Notes: generated from the letters alone by a model not told the origin. Positions 1-11,049 are shown, numbered from the stretch's first letter. The stretch is 64,000 nucleotides of DNA from Eonycteris spelaea (GCA_003508835.1 PUFA01000007.1:16949001-17013000); one strand, 5' to 3'. Numbers and translations are program-made.

Positions 1-99
1 ACATTAAACCCTTTGAATACAGAATGTTTCTTTAATTTTGGTGTAACCAGTATTTAGTGAATTATTTCAAGATCTACTATTATTAGAATACAACATCTA

Positions 100-204
100 T
101 ATGAGAAGGATTTTTCCTGTTTTGTTTACTTTTAGTCCCAATACCTAGAACACAGACATATATTAGGTATTTAATAAACATTTTATGAGTCAATGAATAA
201 TAAA
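100..204 (+). repeat. L2 LINE 3' end fragment
   Basis: The stretch resembles the last ~100 bp of mammalian L2: a 'cctagaacacagacatatat' segment followed by 'taggtatttaataaacattt' and a GTCAATGAATAA-like tail. This matches the usual 'tagaacagtgcctggcacatagtagg...caataaatattt' end. It is non-coding and decayed, and it abuts the MIR that follows. Confidence 0.6.
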
Positions 205-440
205 CATTGCTACTATATATAAACACTTACTGTGCACCAAAAGTTTTCTAAATATTTTTACATAACAGTGTTTTACTTGATCTTCACAGCTATGTAATAG
301 AGTAGATATGATTCTTATTTTCATTTGAAGAAACTGATGCTTGGGAAGATAAATAACTTGTCCAATGTCTCATGTTTTGGAAATTCCAAAGCCAGCTTTT
401 AAATCTAGTTCTGTTTAACTATGAACCCTGTGATCTTAAA
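205..440 (+). repeat. MIR SINE
   Basis: Nearly full-length MIR order is visible: 'aaacacttactgtgcacc', then the central block, then 'gaagaaactgatgcttggga' (usual form gaggaaactgaggc), then 'aacttgtccaatgtc' (usual form aacttgcccaaggtc). The element is diverged, as expected for an ancient tRNA-derived SINE. Confidence 0.75.
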
Positions 441-2626
441 ATACTACCTTGAATATTCTATGTACTTAATAACATTTATTTCCTTCAATGCACACCCATA
501 TGCAGCATTGTGTATAACAGATGTCTAACATTTGTTTATGAAATTTATTTTAAATGTATGTGTATTTTTATAAAAGGATTTGAGGTTTAGTAAATTGTCC
601 TAGAACAGTGTTTTCCAATAGAATATGTTTTTTTAAAAAATATATTTACTCAATGAATGAATATAATGAAAAAAGTTAAATGCTCTAAAGATTCATCTTG
701 TTTCCATGGTGGCATTGTTCTTCTCTAGCACTGGCTGTCAGTTCCCTTCATTCACCCTTTAGTTTGACCAATTAGGATACATTTAGCTGCAAGTGACGTA
801 TTGCCAAAATAATAATGGCTATATTCATGAAGACATATATGTTTTGTGTAAGCACTCAAAAACATATTCAAACATCAGCAGTCTTTCTTACTTTCTGTCA
901 TTATCAATGTGTTAGCATAACATTGTTGTTTAAAAGCTTGTCACTGCCTGCTTAGAATATCACTGCGGAAGCTCCATATACCATTAAATTTATTGAACCA
1001 TGTTGAACACAAGAAGAAGGAGACAAAATTCTTTTTACTGATTTTCTCTATATCCAGGTTTAAAAATCTCCCCAGAAGTTTTCATTTCCAACTGAATGCC
1101 AAAGATCCACCTTTACATCAATTGACTAAAACTAGATTACACATGCACCCTAAAGCATGAACTACCAAGGTGACTGAAATCACTATTCCCATTAAGATCT
1201 ATATTGTTTATCTTCTATGGCTGGTGGAGGAGATTATTTTCTTTGAGCCGTTCTGTTTGTTTTTTTTTTGTTTTATCAGAACAATAGTGAGGTAGGAGGG
1301 GTAAATGGCTTTTAATGGTGGATCATCATTTTCTATTTCATTCAAATTTAAGTTGCCAATTTTATTCCCATAATTCTTTTGAAAAAGGATATGCCATTGC
1401 CAACTAGGTAATAACCACTTTCAGTTCCTTTCAAGAAATCACATCATATATGAGAATTCTAAGCTAAAACTATGTTTGTCACACTTCTGCATTTTGACTC
1501 CTTACCATAATTTGTAGAGACTATTAAAAAAGAGGAAAAATAAGTTGTAGACAGGCATCTAGGCTGAATGAAATGACAAAATACAACTTGTTAAGGAAAA
1601 AACAAAAATCACCCACTAACTTCCATGTGCTAGATTTTTTTATATATAATATTACCCTTAGACCAAGAAGCTTGACAGGAAAAGTATTATCTACAATTTC
1701 TACTTGAGAAACTTGAGAAAGTTTAGCATTCACTAGCTATTCCACTTCCTTTGCAACAGAACCCAAGGCCCATCCTTTCTCTGTTCTATCATTCTACCTG
1801 CACGGGGAACACAAATCACTGGCATTGCCAGCTACCATGGACCCAGAGACTCCTTTATTGGCAGCCTTTCTTATTATACCTGCATCTGAAATAGTTATAA
1901 CACAAATTAGCTTATTTGTGATACAGTTGAAGATTGAAAATACTCCCAGCTTGTGCCAAAGGCAGAGATGAGATAGGGTAGAAGGGTGTGGAATATTAAT
2001 TATTTCCATCAACAGAACAGTGAGGCGACTGAGTGTTGGCTACACAAAACAATTTTATTTTCACAGTCAGACTCCTTGGCAGCACCTGCCAACCACAGTT
2101 TCTTTTCACAGCAGTTTCTCAGAGTGTTCAAATGCATTTACTTTTGCCTTAGGCTTGCATGCAAACTTTCTGCTAGTTTGTTCTTCACTTACCCTTGCTT
2201 TCTCTGAAGAAGACAAGGAAAGATTATTCAAGAGACTAGACCCAAGCTCAGCAGGACAAAATAATTCCACTTGGGTACGTAATGAAGAAATAATTTATCA
2301 GGCCATTTCCTTTAATCAAAAAGATCATCTCACATTTACATCCTAATTTTGTGGTCTTTATTCAAAAGTGTTTGGGGCTTTCTCTGACTTAGGCAGCATA
2401 TCTGTTAATTCACTATCATAAATCTGTTAAACTGAATATATACAGAAGGCAATGAGAGGCAATAGATGCACATATAAACATGGGGAGATTAATCATTCAC
2501 ATACAAAAAAGCTTTTTAGCTCTTTCTTATGTGACTTGCCCTGTTCTGAATTCCTGTTGGCTCAGAGCGGGGAAAAAATGGGTCAATGGACAAAATACAC
2601 CTTTGAAACTGACCCAAAGTGCCAAT
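441..2626. other. Unassigned AT-rich DNA
   Basis: I recognise no repeat family or gene here. A T-rich run lies at about 1260-1269. The longest open frame (2020-2346, 108 codons) has no domain and no codon bias that I can see. Confidence 0.5.
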
Positions 2627-2704
2627 CATTTTTCTTTTTCTTTTTTCTTCTTCTTCTTTTGTTTTGTTGTTTGTTTGTTTGTTTGTTTGTTTGTTTGTTT
2701 TTTG
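2627..2704 (+). repeat. Pyrimidine tract and (TTTG)n microsatellite
   Basis: A T/C-rich stretch with a TTC run (about 2647-2657) leads into about eleven TTTG/GTTT units ending at about 2704. It produces a spurious Phe/Cys/Leu/Val-rich reading frame. Confidence 0.9.
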
Positions 2705-3469
2705 CAGAGGTTACTTTGGAGAATTTATGCTTTCTAATGATTAAAAGTGATGTTTAAAGTGTTGTCATGTTCTCTCTGCCATAACGGTTGTTGTATTAAT
2801 GATTATATGCAGTTTCAAAATAAAGTACAGATTCTTGAGAAAGATACACACACACATGCAAAACACAAAAGAGTCCTGATGATTTGACTCCTGCTTCATA
2901 TCCTCCCAAGGTAGTTACTATGTGTTTTAACCGTTCTAATCCAACCTCATGGGAAAGAAGCAAGATTTATACAGTCCTAGGCTTCTGCATGCATCCCCAC
3001 TGGCTAACTTTTTTCACATGAAGACTCTGCTCAAGGTTAATCCCAGCCAGAAAAAAAAAAAAATCTTTCTAAATGCTCTCCAGTGAGGAGTGGCACATCC
3101 TATTTGTATTTCGATAATGCCCCATATTGGTTGTATCTTCTGATATTGTGTTTTTCCTATTTGTATGTTTCTCTCTCATCAGATTCTAATTACCTTGAAA
3201 GAAAAAACTTTTTTTGCATGTGTATACTCATAGTCTACGGCAGAGTCTGGAAAATTTCATGCCCCAAATTTTGTCTGAATGGAAAAAGAAAGTTAAAATA
3301 TTTTTTTTTTTGCATTTTCTTATGTGAGAGAAGCAGGAAATGCTTATGCCTACCAATATCCATTTTCTTTTCTTCTTTTTGTAATAAAGCTTATCTATAA
3401 TTACTTGGGTTCATTAGACTAAGTTCAAGCAATAGAACTTCCAAGTTGACCTCTAAAATCTAGTATGAT
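2705..3469. other. Unassigned AT-rich DNA with A and T runs
   Basis: It holds an A13 run near 3051-3063 and a T12 run near 3301-3312. The 105-codon open frame at 3083-3400 is low in complexity and rich in Phe, Cys and Leu. I do not regard it as a gene. Confidence 0.5.
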
Positions 3470-3742
3470 GCTCCTCTCTATGCTCATCAGCCAGTTGGAA
3501 ACAAATGATCGAGAGTCAGAAGATAGCAGATGTACAAGATGGAAGCATCCTGGTTCCCTGAATGAGCCAATGGAAGGAGCCCTGGATCGTTAAGTGACTT
3601 AATGAAATGGGTTCCTCAGTGACTCAATGAATGGAACCCTGTGCTGATTGATTTTGGACCATGATGTGATTAAAAACAAATGTTCATTGCATTAAGGTAT
3701 TGAAACTTGAGGGTGGTTTGTTTTAGAAATTAGACTAATATA
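3470..3742 (+). repeat. LTR remnant, MLT1/MaLR-like
   Basis: The 3' half carries the order typical of mammalian ERVL-MaLR LTR ends: 'gtgattaaaaacaaatgttc', then 'ttgcattaaggtattgaaac' (usual form ttgtgttaagccactgaaa), then a 'ggtggtttgtttta' block and a terminal 'gactaatata'. The 5' boundary is uncertain. No retroviral internal sequence adjoins it, so it would be a solo LTR. Confidence 0.55.
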
Positions 3743-4890
3743 ATTAATTAAAAGATTTTTGGAACACTGCAATAAGATGGAGAGTGCATTTTGTATTGGA
3801 GGAAATAATTTATTTTGCACTGTAACTTTATCTACATTACTTTCTTTTATCATTTATTCTCACTCTATTTTTTTTTTTTTTAATCTCAGGGTCATTTGTT
3901 ACACCAATGACCTGTAAATGTGAAGAGTTTGGAATACTGAATAGAATCAAGAAAACTGTTCACCCACATAGGTCTAATATTCTGTTTTAATAGTCTTTGA
4001 CCTAACATAATATAGAGGCTTCCAAATCATTTTTTTAATGACAGCATTATAGTCCTCACCCCCACCCCCTGGGATAGAAGACTCATTAGATTGAAGGAAG
4101 AAGATGAATTATAAATTCTTGCTTCATTCCTATGAAATATCCACTTGCAGCACTGTACAAGAATCACATTATTTTCTAATGTTATTCACCCATTTTTCTA
4201 TTTATTTGTTCTTTATGTCGCTTTCTTCTGGAATACAGGAGGTGGTTATAGATAGTTTATCCTCTAATTCTTAGTAGATTAATTGTGTGAGTTCCATTAA
4301 GACGCCTGTCTCTTTTTCCTTAAAGGCACTCACATTCACTTAGCTGTTTTTTTTTTAATTTGAGTTTCATTCCTTCATTCACAACAACACCTACTTGATT
4401 CTTAATATTTTATCACCCACTATGCAGTTTCTATCCTCATTTTGGAAGAGTATGCTATGTCCCTCTCTAGAAGGAGCCCCTGCCCTAACTCCTCATCATC
4501 CAGTCACCTCATCTTTCTTGCACGGGGCGGGGTGGGGGGGGAATCACTTGGGGAGATGCTACTGATAGAATTCTGTTGCTCAAAACAAACAAGATAAACA
4601 CGGAGAATTATGACAATAGCCAGTAACATTCCATGTCACATATGAGTGGGAAGAGATTTTGATGGGTCACTCATCATCCCAGTGCCCTACAAATGCCACC
4701 ATGGAGGCTTGTTTACTCAACCTATATATAGAATGGCCCTATTTCAGATTAGAATATAAGCATTTTTAGAAATACATTTTAAGAAGCTATTTGGCTAAGG
4801 CAGTATGTAGACAGTAAAATTAGTTTTAAAAGTCCAGATTGCTAAAAGCAGAACTAATTGCAAAGGGAAACAGCAAAAAGGTATCTGAGT
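3743..4890. other. Unassigned DNA with a G-rich patch
   Basis: I found no recognisable repeat or gene. It contains a T12-13 run near 3870 and, at 4524-4541, a G-rich segment (listed separately). Confidence 0.5.
4524..4541 (+). other. Potential G-quadruplex motif
   Basis: The run GGGGCGGGGTGGGGGGGG provides four G tracts of three or more with loops of one base. A further GGGG lies at 4550-4553. It is isolated in strongly AT-rich DNA. Folding is inferred from the pattern only. Confidence 0.6.
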
Positions 4891-5004
4891 AGATGATAGA
4901 TGATAGATAGATGACAGACAAACAGATAGAAAAATGATAGATTAGATAGATGATAGATAAATGATAGATGATAGATAGATAGATGCTGGATGGATGGATG
5001 GATG

Positions 5005-5066
<62 letters not shown>

Positions 5067-5073
5067 ATAGATA
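4891..5073 (+). repeat. Compound (GATA)n/(GGAT)n microsatellite
   Basis: An impure GATA/GATG region (4891-4985) leads to about five GGAT units (4987-5006) and then an uninterrupted GATA array of about 15 units (about 5003-5065). The long pure core suggests length polymorphism. Confidence 0.95.
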
Positions 5074-5199
5074 TTTAGGAATATCTGTGTTTAAATGAAG
5101 TACATTGAGTTAGACAACTAGAAGTTGCTTAATCTAAACACTTAGAGTTGACTTTGACCTTATTTTTCTCACAGATCAATTCTAATCTATCCACAATTC

Positions 5200-5445
5200 T
5201 GAGGGCCCTACCTGTAGAATAACTTTAGAATCTAGATACTCACCACCTCTAGGATTTTTGGCCTACTCCAAGGCACCATTGTACCTCTCCTCTATTATCA
5301 CAACGGTCCTTAATGGGCTTCCCTACTTCTACCCTAACCCCACACTCCATTTCAATTTAGCAACTAAAGTGTTCTTTATAAAAAGTAAGTTACAACATGT
5401 AATTTCTCTGTGCAAAATTCTCCAATGGCCCTCGGGTTTTAGATT
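5200..5445 (+). repeat. L2 LINE fragment (3' part of ORF2)
   Basis: The sequence follows the C-terminal L2 ORF2 region: 'ctctattatcacaacggtcc', 'taatgggcttccctacttct', later 'ctccaatggccctc'. It stops where a minus-strand LTR begins, so the L2 was probably cut by that insertion. There is no intact frame. Confidence 0.65.
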
Positions 5446-5905
5446 TCTATTGCTACTGTAACAAGTTGCCACATATATAATGGTTCAAAATGACACAGAT
5501 TTATTGTTTTATAATTCTAGATGTCAGAAGTCTAGAATAAGTCCTACAGGGGTCAAAATCAGCTGCACTCCTTCTGGAGAGTTCATAGACAATCCATTTC
5601 CTCGCCATTTCTAGTCTATAGAGGCCGCCTGTATTCTTTCTCTTACATTCCCCTCCTTCATCTCCAAAACATATCATCTAATGCATACTTCCTATTGATA
5701 TCTCCTATCACTGACTTTGACTCTCCTGCCCCCTTATAATAAGCCTTGCAAATATATTAGTCCTACCCAGATAATCTACAATATTGTCTTCATCTCAAGA
5801 CCTTCAATTAATCACATCTGCAAATGTCCTTTGTCATATAACATAATGTTCACAGGTACCAAGCATGGGTTTGTGGACATCTTTGGTGGACATTGTTCCG
5901 TTTAT
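5446..5905 (-). repeat. MLT1-type (ERVL-MaLR) LTR, antisense
   Basis: Read on the minus strand this follows the MLT1-like LTR order. On the plus strand one sees 'attgctactgtaacaagttg', then 'cacagatttattgttttata' (reverse of the polyadenylation area), 'tctagatgtcagaagtctag', and later 'ttcaattaatcacatctgca'. It is heavily diverged and has no retroviral interior beside it. Confidence 0.65.
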
Positions 5906-5939
5906 AATACTTTTTTTTAATCTCAATCAGATTTTTTTT

Positions 5940-7260
5940 TAAATAAAAGAAAATCCTTATTCTTCTTCAATGGATTTGTGCCTATAATAGTCCTGGCGAA
6001 TATATGACTTGAAATATGGCAGAGTTGACATTAGAAAATGAAAAAATGATAAACTATTCAATACACAGCGATAGACAAAATATGAAATTAACCCCCATAT
6101 TTTGTACAAAAACTTTAAATTCATGTAATATAGAGATTTTCTTTATAACCTCAGGAGCGCGAAGTTGTTTTTTAAAAAAAAAAGTCATAGTGTGTTACAC
6201 CACAATATCAAATAGGGAAAATTCAACCATTTTAAATTAAGAAGTTGTGTTTCTGAAAAAAACCTGTGAAAAATGAAGACAAACTATAAGGAAAAGATAT
6301 ACGTGACACATATAACTGATAAAGAATTAGTATCTTCGAAGAATTCAAAATATTCCTATGAATTGATAAGAAAAACAAGCAAAAAGACATGAACAGGCAT
6401 CTCAGAGCAAAAAACAAACAAATAACCAGTGGGAATATGAAAAGATAGATCAGAAGAGAGTCTTTTTATATATTTAGTCAATAGTGTCCAAAATTTAAAT
6501 CATAAACATTTATCTTTCCAAAGCAAGAATGAAGAATTCTGACAATATCAGGTATTTAAGAAAACATGGAGCATTTTGAATCCTTATGTTTAGCTAATAA
6601 GAATGCAACCTAGATAGAATCACTTTGGAAAAAAAAAATTAGCAGTGTTTGTGTGAAGATGACTGCATATTCCAGAGAACCAGAAATTCCACTCTAAGAT
6701 ATGTAATAAATTCTATACATGTATTCAAACAGAAATATGCAATAATTTTCTTAGTCACATTGTTTTTAACAGCAAAAAAATTTAACCTTCCAATAACCTA
6801 GATATTGGACAAAGGACAAATTATATATGCAGTATTTATAGAATTAAATATTATACAGCAATAAAATTAACTAGTCTATATTCATTCAATAGGAATGAAT
6901 CTGACAAACAATTTTATTGGAAAAAAATTTGAGTTTACATGTAATATGGTATTCATTTTATAATGCCCAAATTATATGTATATAATATATATATTGTCAA
7001 CAAATTGACAATATGTTCATTAATATGTGTGTATACATATACAAATATATATTTTGTGAAACAGTTAAATTATAAATATATAATTTCAAATAGTATGTAG
7101 CTCTGGAAATAGGCAAAAGGGTAAGATAAGGAAAGAACAAACTGGTGAATATTTAATTTGGAGATGGAGCGATTGACACTCAGGTATTCATCTCAATATA
7201 TATAAATACATATACATGCACATAGAATAGTGTCTAACAAACAAGTTAAATGTGTACAAG
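5940..7260 (+). repeat. Old L1 LINE, ORF2 3' end and 3' UTR
   Basis: The stretch reads as a decayed mammalian-wide L1 (L1M group). It includes the ORF2 C-terminal region ('ttgacattagaaaatg' area, 'gacatgaacaggcatctcag', 'gaaattccactctaagatat') and a 3' UTR with 'attatacagcaataaaatta' and AT-rich tail sequence. Every frame has many stops. It begins just after the antisense LTR. Confidence 0.65.
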
Positions 7261-7555
7261 ACCATTTCTTGTCATGAGAATGGGTTGAGGTGGATAAGAT
7301 TTCTAGATGAAAATGATGGTGAAGCCTATGGTGAAATGGTCAAATTGATGAAGTTTAGGGTGGTCATGGAGTAAAGTTGAGAGAGATTAATGGCTTAAAG
7401 AAAGTCTAGATAATACTGTTTAGGTGTAAAATGAATGCATGTGTTGAGGGCAGGCATATATAAATATGCTCTCCAGGGTTTTTTCTTGAGGGTTTAATTT
7501 ATGTATTGATTTAAATTGGATTCAGGATCAGCTAAAATGTTTCCCCTATAACAAC
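7261..7555. other. Unassigned DNA
   Basis: Nothing recognised. It has a slightly purine-rich first half and no open frame of note. Confidence 0.4.
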
Positions 7556-7559
7556 ATAC

Positions 7560-7830
7560 TTTTTTTCCTATCTAAAGGGTTCTGCCCACCCCTACAATCC
7601 TCCTAATTTACCTCATCCTGTTTTACTTTCTGTACAACACTTATCATTGTTTGAAATAATCTTGTTTACTTGGTTGTAAACATTTTATTGACTTTCGCTT
7701 CCTGCCTGAATGTAAGTTTCCTGACCAGAGGGGCTTTGTTTGTCTCGTTAAAAATTATATTACAAACATCTGACAGAATCCTATACAGGATGGACTCAAT
7801 ACATATTTACACATAATTAAGAAGGAGAGT
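7560..7830 (+). repeat. L2 LINE 3' end
   Basis: The L2 3' order is visible: 'tgttttactttctgtacaac', 'acttatcattgtttgaaat', 'gaatgtaagtttcctgacca' with 'ggggctttgtttgtctcgtt', and a terminal 'tggactcaatacatatttac'. These match the L2 'gtaagctcc.gaggg.agggactttgtctgt' and 'aataaatattt' ends. Confidence 0.7.
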
Positions 7831-7866
7831 AAAATTGCTCGAAAGAAAGACAAAAGGCAGGCTGGC

Positions 7867-7941
7867 AGGAAGTAAAGAAGGAAGGAAGGGAGGGAGGAGG
7901 ATGGAGAGAGAGGGAAGGAGAAAGAAAAAGAAAGAAAAGGA
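7867..7941 (+). repeat. Purine-rich (GGAA/GAAA)n tract
   Basis: About 75 bp contains almost only purines, as GGAA, GGGA, GAGA and GAAA units. The mirrored strand gives spurious Ser/Leu/Phe/Pro-rich frames. Confidence 0.9.
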
Positions 7942-8590
7942 TATGAGTAACAGAACAGAGGAAAATTCAAGAACTTGCTTTTTGTGTAGACACAAGAGGA
8001 ATCAGACATAAAGTAAATACACTATTTCTTCTTAAAAGATTTAAAGCATATTTCACAGCGTGTGTACAATTACTTGTACCATCCACAAATATGAATGTGT
8101 GAGTGAAAAACATTTTTATAACTTCCTTGTATCCAAATTGCCCTGACCAAATTTTTGACTCACGTTTATATGTAAAACATGAAACTGCATTAGAAATATA
8201 CAAGTTGGCTTCAATGGTCAAAGAAATGTCTGATCGTTAAATCACAGGAAGGTTATCAAACCAAGTTCATACAAATCAGGAATTTTCCTCAGGCTTTACT
8301 CATAATTCCCAGAATAAAAGTAATCATGAGGCACAGGTAAAACAAGGAGAGTTCCAGGACCACCAAAGCAGCTTTAGAACACATTCTATTTTAGGTTAAC
8401 TTAGGTGATCATGTCTTGCACTGAAAGCAGTCATTTTAGTCATAAAACTCCTGAGATATTCTTTGAGATATTCATGTTGCAAACACAAACTTTTGCATGG
8501 AGACTTACCCTATATATTGATAGATCCCGACGATGTCTACCATAAACAATCCTACACAGAGCAAGTACAACTTGTTAAAATAATTTCATA
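7942..8590. other. Unassigned DNA
   Basis: I see no recognisable repeat or gene between the purine tract and the 5S-derived SINE. The only open frames are 84 codons or shorter and lie on the minus strand. Confidence 0.45.
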
Positions 8591-8603
8591 GAAAAAGACT
8601 CCC
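8591..8603. repeat. Left target-site duplication of SINE copy 1
   Basis: GAAAAAGACTCCC here matches GAAAAAGACTCTCC at 8829-8842 with one inserted T. The pair brackets the SINE and defines its ends. Confidence 0.8.
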
Positions 8604-8828
8604 TGTCTATGGCTGTGCTACCCTGAACAAGCCTGATCCCATCTCATCTCAGAAGCTAAGCAGGGTCAGGCCTGGTTAAGTACTTGGATGGGAGACCACC
8701 TAGGAAGACCGGGGCTGTAGGCATAAAAAATTAAATAAATAAGGGATCGTAAGCTGACAAGGTCCTTGCAATCTGTGAGGTCAACCAAGGGTTGCCTCGC
8801 CTAAAAAGAAAAAAGAAAAGAAAAGAAA
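8604..8828 (+). mobile_element. 5S-rRNA-derived SINE, copy 1
   Basis: Bases 8605-8722 align along their length with vertebrate 5S rRNA (118 bases here, about 121 in the gene), including 'gaagctaagcagggtc' and 'tacttggatgggagacca'. They are followed by an AT linker, a non-5S module ('ctgacaaggtccttgcaat', 'gtgaggtcaaccaagg', 'ttgcctcgcc') and an AAAAG-rich tail to about 8828. Near-identical 13-14 bp flanks (8591-8603 and 8829-8842, GAAAAAGACT then CCC or CTCC) are target-site duplications, which shows retroposition by a LINE machinery. One extra A inside 'ggttaagtac' alters the spacing of the internal pol III promoter compared with 5S. Known mammalian 5S-derived SINEs include MEG-RS/RL of fruit bats; assigning this copy to them is inference. 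Confidence 0.88.
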
Positions 8829-8842
8829 GAAAAAGACTCTCC
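8829..8842. repeat. Right target-site duplication of SINE copy 1
   Basis: This is the partner of 8591-8603. It follows directly on the AAAAG-rich SINE tail. Confidence 0.8.
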
Positions 8843-9584
8843 TGGCAAATATTGTGTGTTTACCAGAAGTTGTCATTAGTGTTTACTAATCAAATGTGGA
8901 TAGTAGAACTGTTTCTTAACCATTTTCTTTCCAGTCTACCTTTGATTTTGGTTTGTTTCTACTTGCCACATGATTGTCAGATGTCTTGTCATCTTTCCAC
9001 AATATTTTAAGCAAAAGACAAAAGCCTACTGATACCCAATAGTGACTAGTATTTAAAAGAGATCCCTTTTTATGAAGTATATAAGTCTAACCATATTCTT
9101 TCATAGTTTTTTTTCTTTAACCACAGCAATGACCTGATTGCCCCCGAAGCCATGCTTATCAATGTCATTGCATTGAGCATTAGGATTTCAACATTCAGAC
9201 CCTAGTAAGAACCATTTATTATTTCCCTTTTACCCTCAGATAGTTATGTTGTTTAAGGCACATTTTCCAAGTAACCATGTCTCATAAATTCAGATTTCAT
9301 ATTAGTTTTCCATAAGCAAAGTTAAGTAGAGCAGGTACATCCTAATGCCAGCATTTCTATCATTAGTCTGTTTCCAAGTATATTTGACTGGGTCAGCTGA
9401 CATATAATTATTTTCTTCCAAAGGAGTCAAGAACATCATTCATCTTGTGAGAGTCAGTGCCCCAAAATATTACTTCTCTTTCACCTCAACGGCACACTAA
9501 TAACCTAAAAAAATAGTGCCTAAAATACTGAATTAGTTAAGATTAGTGAGAGCTAGTTACTAACCACTTGCTGACCAACAGTTG
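8843..9584. other. Unassigned DNA
   Basis: Nothing recognised; moderately AT-rich with no long homopolymer and no open frame beyond about 70 codons. Confidence 0.45.
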
Positions 9585-9990
9585 CCCCTGCCCATCGTCG
9601 TGGTCACCATACAACTAGTTTCCACAGAGAAATCTAGACTTTTGGACTCAAAGTTAAGGTCTTCTGTGACAAGCAGGCTGAGATAGTTTCAGAGCACATG
9701 AGCAATAAGACACATATGAGCAGCCAACACAAGCAGGTGATAGTGAAGTCAAGCAGACTCAGCTTCTCTTGCTCGTAAGGACACCTGACTAATATGTCAC
9801 CAGGGATTTATAGGAGCTCCAAGAGCAATGTCCACATGTTGACAACTTTCATGTGTCTTTTGGAAATGGAGGTGGTGTATAGGCATAAAAGTAATGGAAG
9901 ATGAGGTTAGAGAAAGAGCTCCAGATAAAATAAACAGCATTCTGTACAAAGCCCAGCTTAACCACCTGAAGATTTCTCATTTTAGATCCA
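9585..9990 (+). repeat. Unnamed ~405-bp repeat, copy 1 (direct)
   Basis: This segment matches the reverse complement of 15219-15625 over essentially its whole length, at roughly 75-80% identity by eye. Shared blocks include 'ttggactcaaagttaaggtc', 'gtttcagagcacatg', 'agcttctcttgctc', 'ctaatatgtca' with 'agggatttata', 'gtccacatgttgac' and 'agctccagataaa'. A TTTATA box-like site and an AATAAA about 60 bp before the end give it an LTR-like layout, but I cannot assign a family. It may instead be half of an old inverted duplication. Confidence 0.7.
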
Positions 9991-10490
9991 GTGGTTTGAA
10001 ATGTGTAGACTGATTATTTAACTATATCTTATTTGATTATTTAATCATGTCTTATTACTCTGTAACTTATGCTATTTAGAGAGAGTCAGTAGTAGAGTGA
10101 TCCAGGAACATGCTCTATAGTGAGATCAAGGTATTTTATTCCATTTAAAAATTTCAGATGAATGTTTCTACATCAGCATTGTATATCTTTCTTCACATAA
10201 TAAACAGTTTTAAAATGTCTTTTTGGTATCTTGTGAGGATACAAAATTAATATTGACCAAAAAAGGAAACATTTTAATTAGGATATAATATTTATATGCT
10301 TTATGTTGACATCATAAAGTAAATAAATACAAATGAAACCAGCCTTTGGGATCATATCCTAGTTTTGGTTTTAAGCCTCACTTACTTTCCACTTACTATA
10401 CTGATTCTCTGGAGGATTAAATGATGTTTTGACAAATGAATGTCTAAATTACTTGGAATTAGTAGTGGTTGGTATAGAACACTTAACTCT
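9991..10490. other. Unassigned AT-rich DNA
   Basis: Nothing recognised. It contains repeated 'gattatttaa' and 'atcttatt' motifs around 10010-10055 but no clear tandem array. Confidence 0.45.
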
Positions 10491-10499
10491 TCTTATAAA

Positions 10500-10640
10500 G
10501 GTATATTTATTTTGGATTTAAGTTGTTATATTTTTAAGAATGTAAGCTCTGTGAGGACTGTAGCATTTATTTGTTTACCCTCAGAACAGTGCCTGGTACA
10601 TAGTAAGTCTAAAAAAATTTCTGCGTGAATGAATAACATG
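10500..10640 (+). repeat. L2 LINE 3' end
   Basis: Typical terminal L2 order is visible: 'aatgtaagctctgtgagg', 'ctcagaacagtgcctggtac', 'atagtaag' and 'gaatgaataa'. It is one of the clearest L2 tails in the window. Confidence 0.8.
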
Positions 10641-11049
10641 ATAGAATTGTACGGACATGCTCGAAAGACATCAGACATACTCATAACAAATACGCTAATT
10701 AAATTTTTAAAAAACTAGATACTCAGAGTAAGAAAGAAAATTCTATAGTTTGATTGAGTAATATATTTATTGCTCTCTATATGAATTACATTAGCAAGCA
10801 GAGCAGTATGATGTCCCAGAGTGATGGATTGATTTTCCTTTTTTGTTCAATCTAATAGTGTCAGAGTTGAGTTGTTTCATGCAAACACATTGGCTTTATA
10901 CACTGATCCACCATTCCAGTCAAATTTAAAGACTTACAACCAGATAGAAACAAATGGCTGCCTTTCTCTTGCAAGTAAGTCAAAAGGAGCTTATTGGTCA
11001 TAATTAACACAGTGTTATTCGAAGCATTCCCAGTGATGTGACATAGAAA
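10641..11049. other. Unassigned DNA
   Basis: Nothing recognised in this stretch. Confidence 0.4.

Noticed and set aside
2452..2757. 101-codon frame ending in Phe/Cys/Val runs
   Set aside because: The C-terminal half is translation of the pyrimidine and TTTG microsatellite.
4891..5073. CRISPR-like regular array
   Set aside because: It is a simple tetranucleotide repeat without spacers, in a mammalian-type sequence.
8605..8722. Functional 5S rRNA gene
   Set aside because: Several substitutions, an inserted base in the internal promoter, the attached SINE module and target-site duplications show a retroposon instead.
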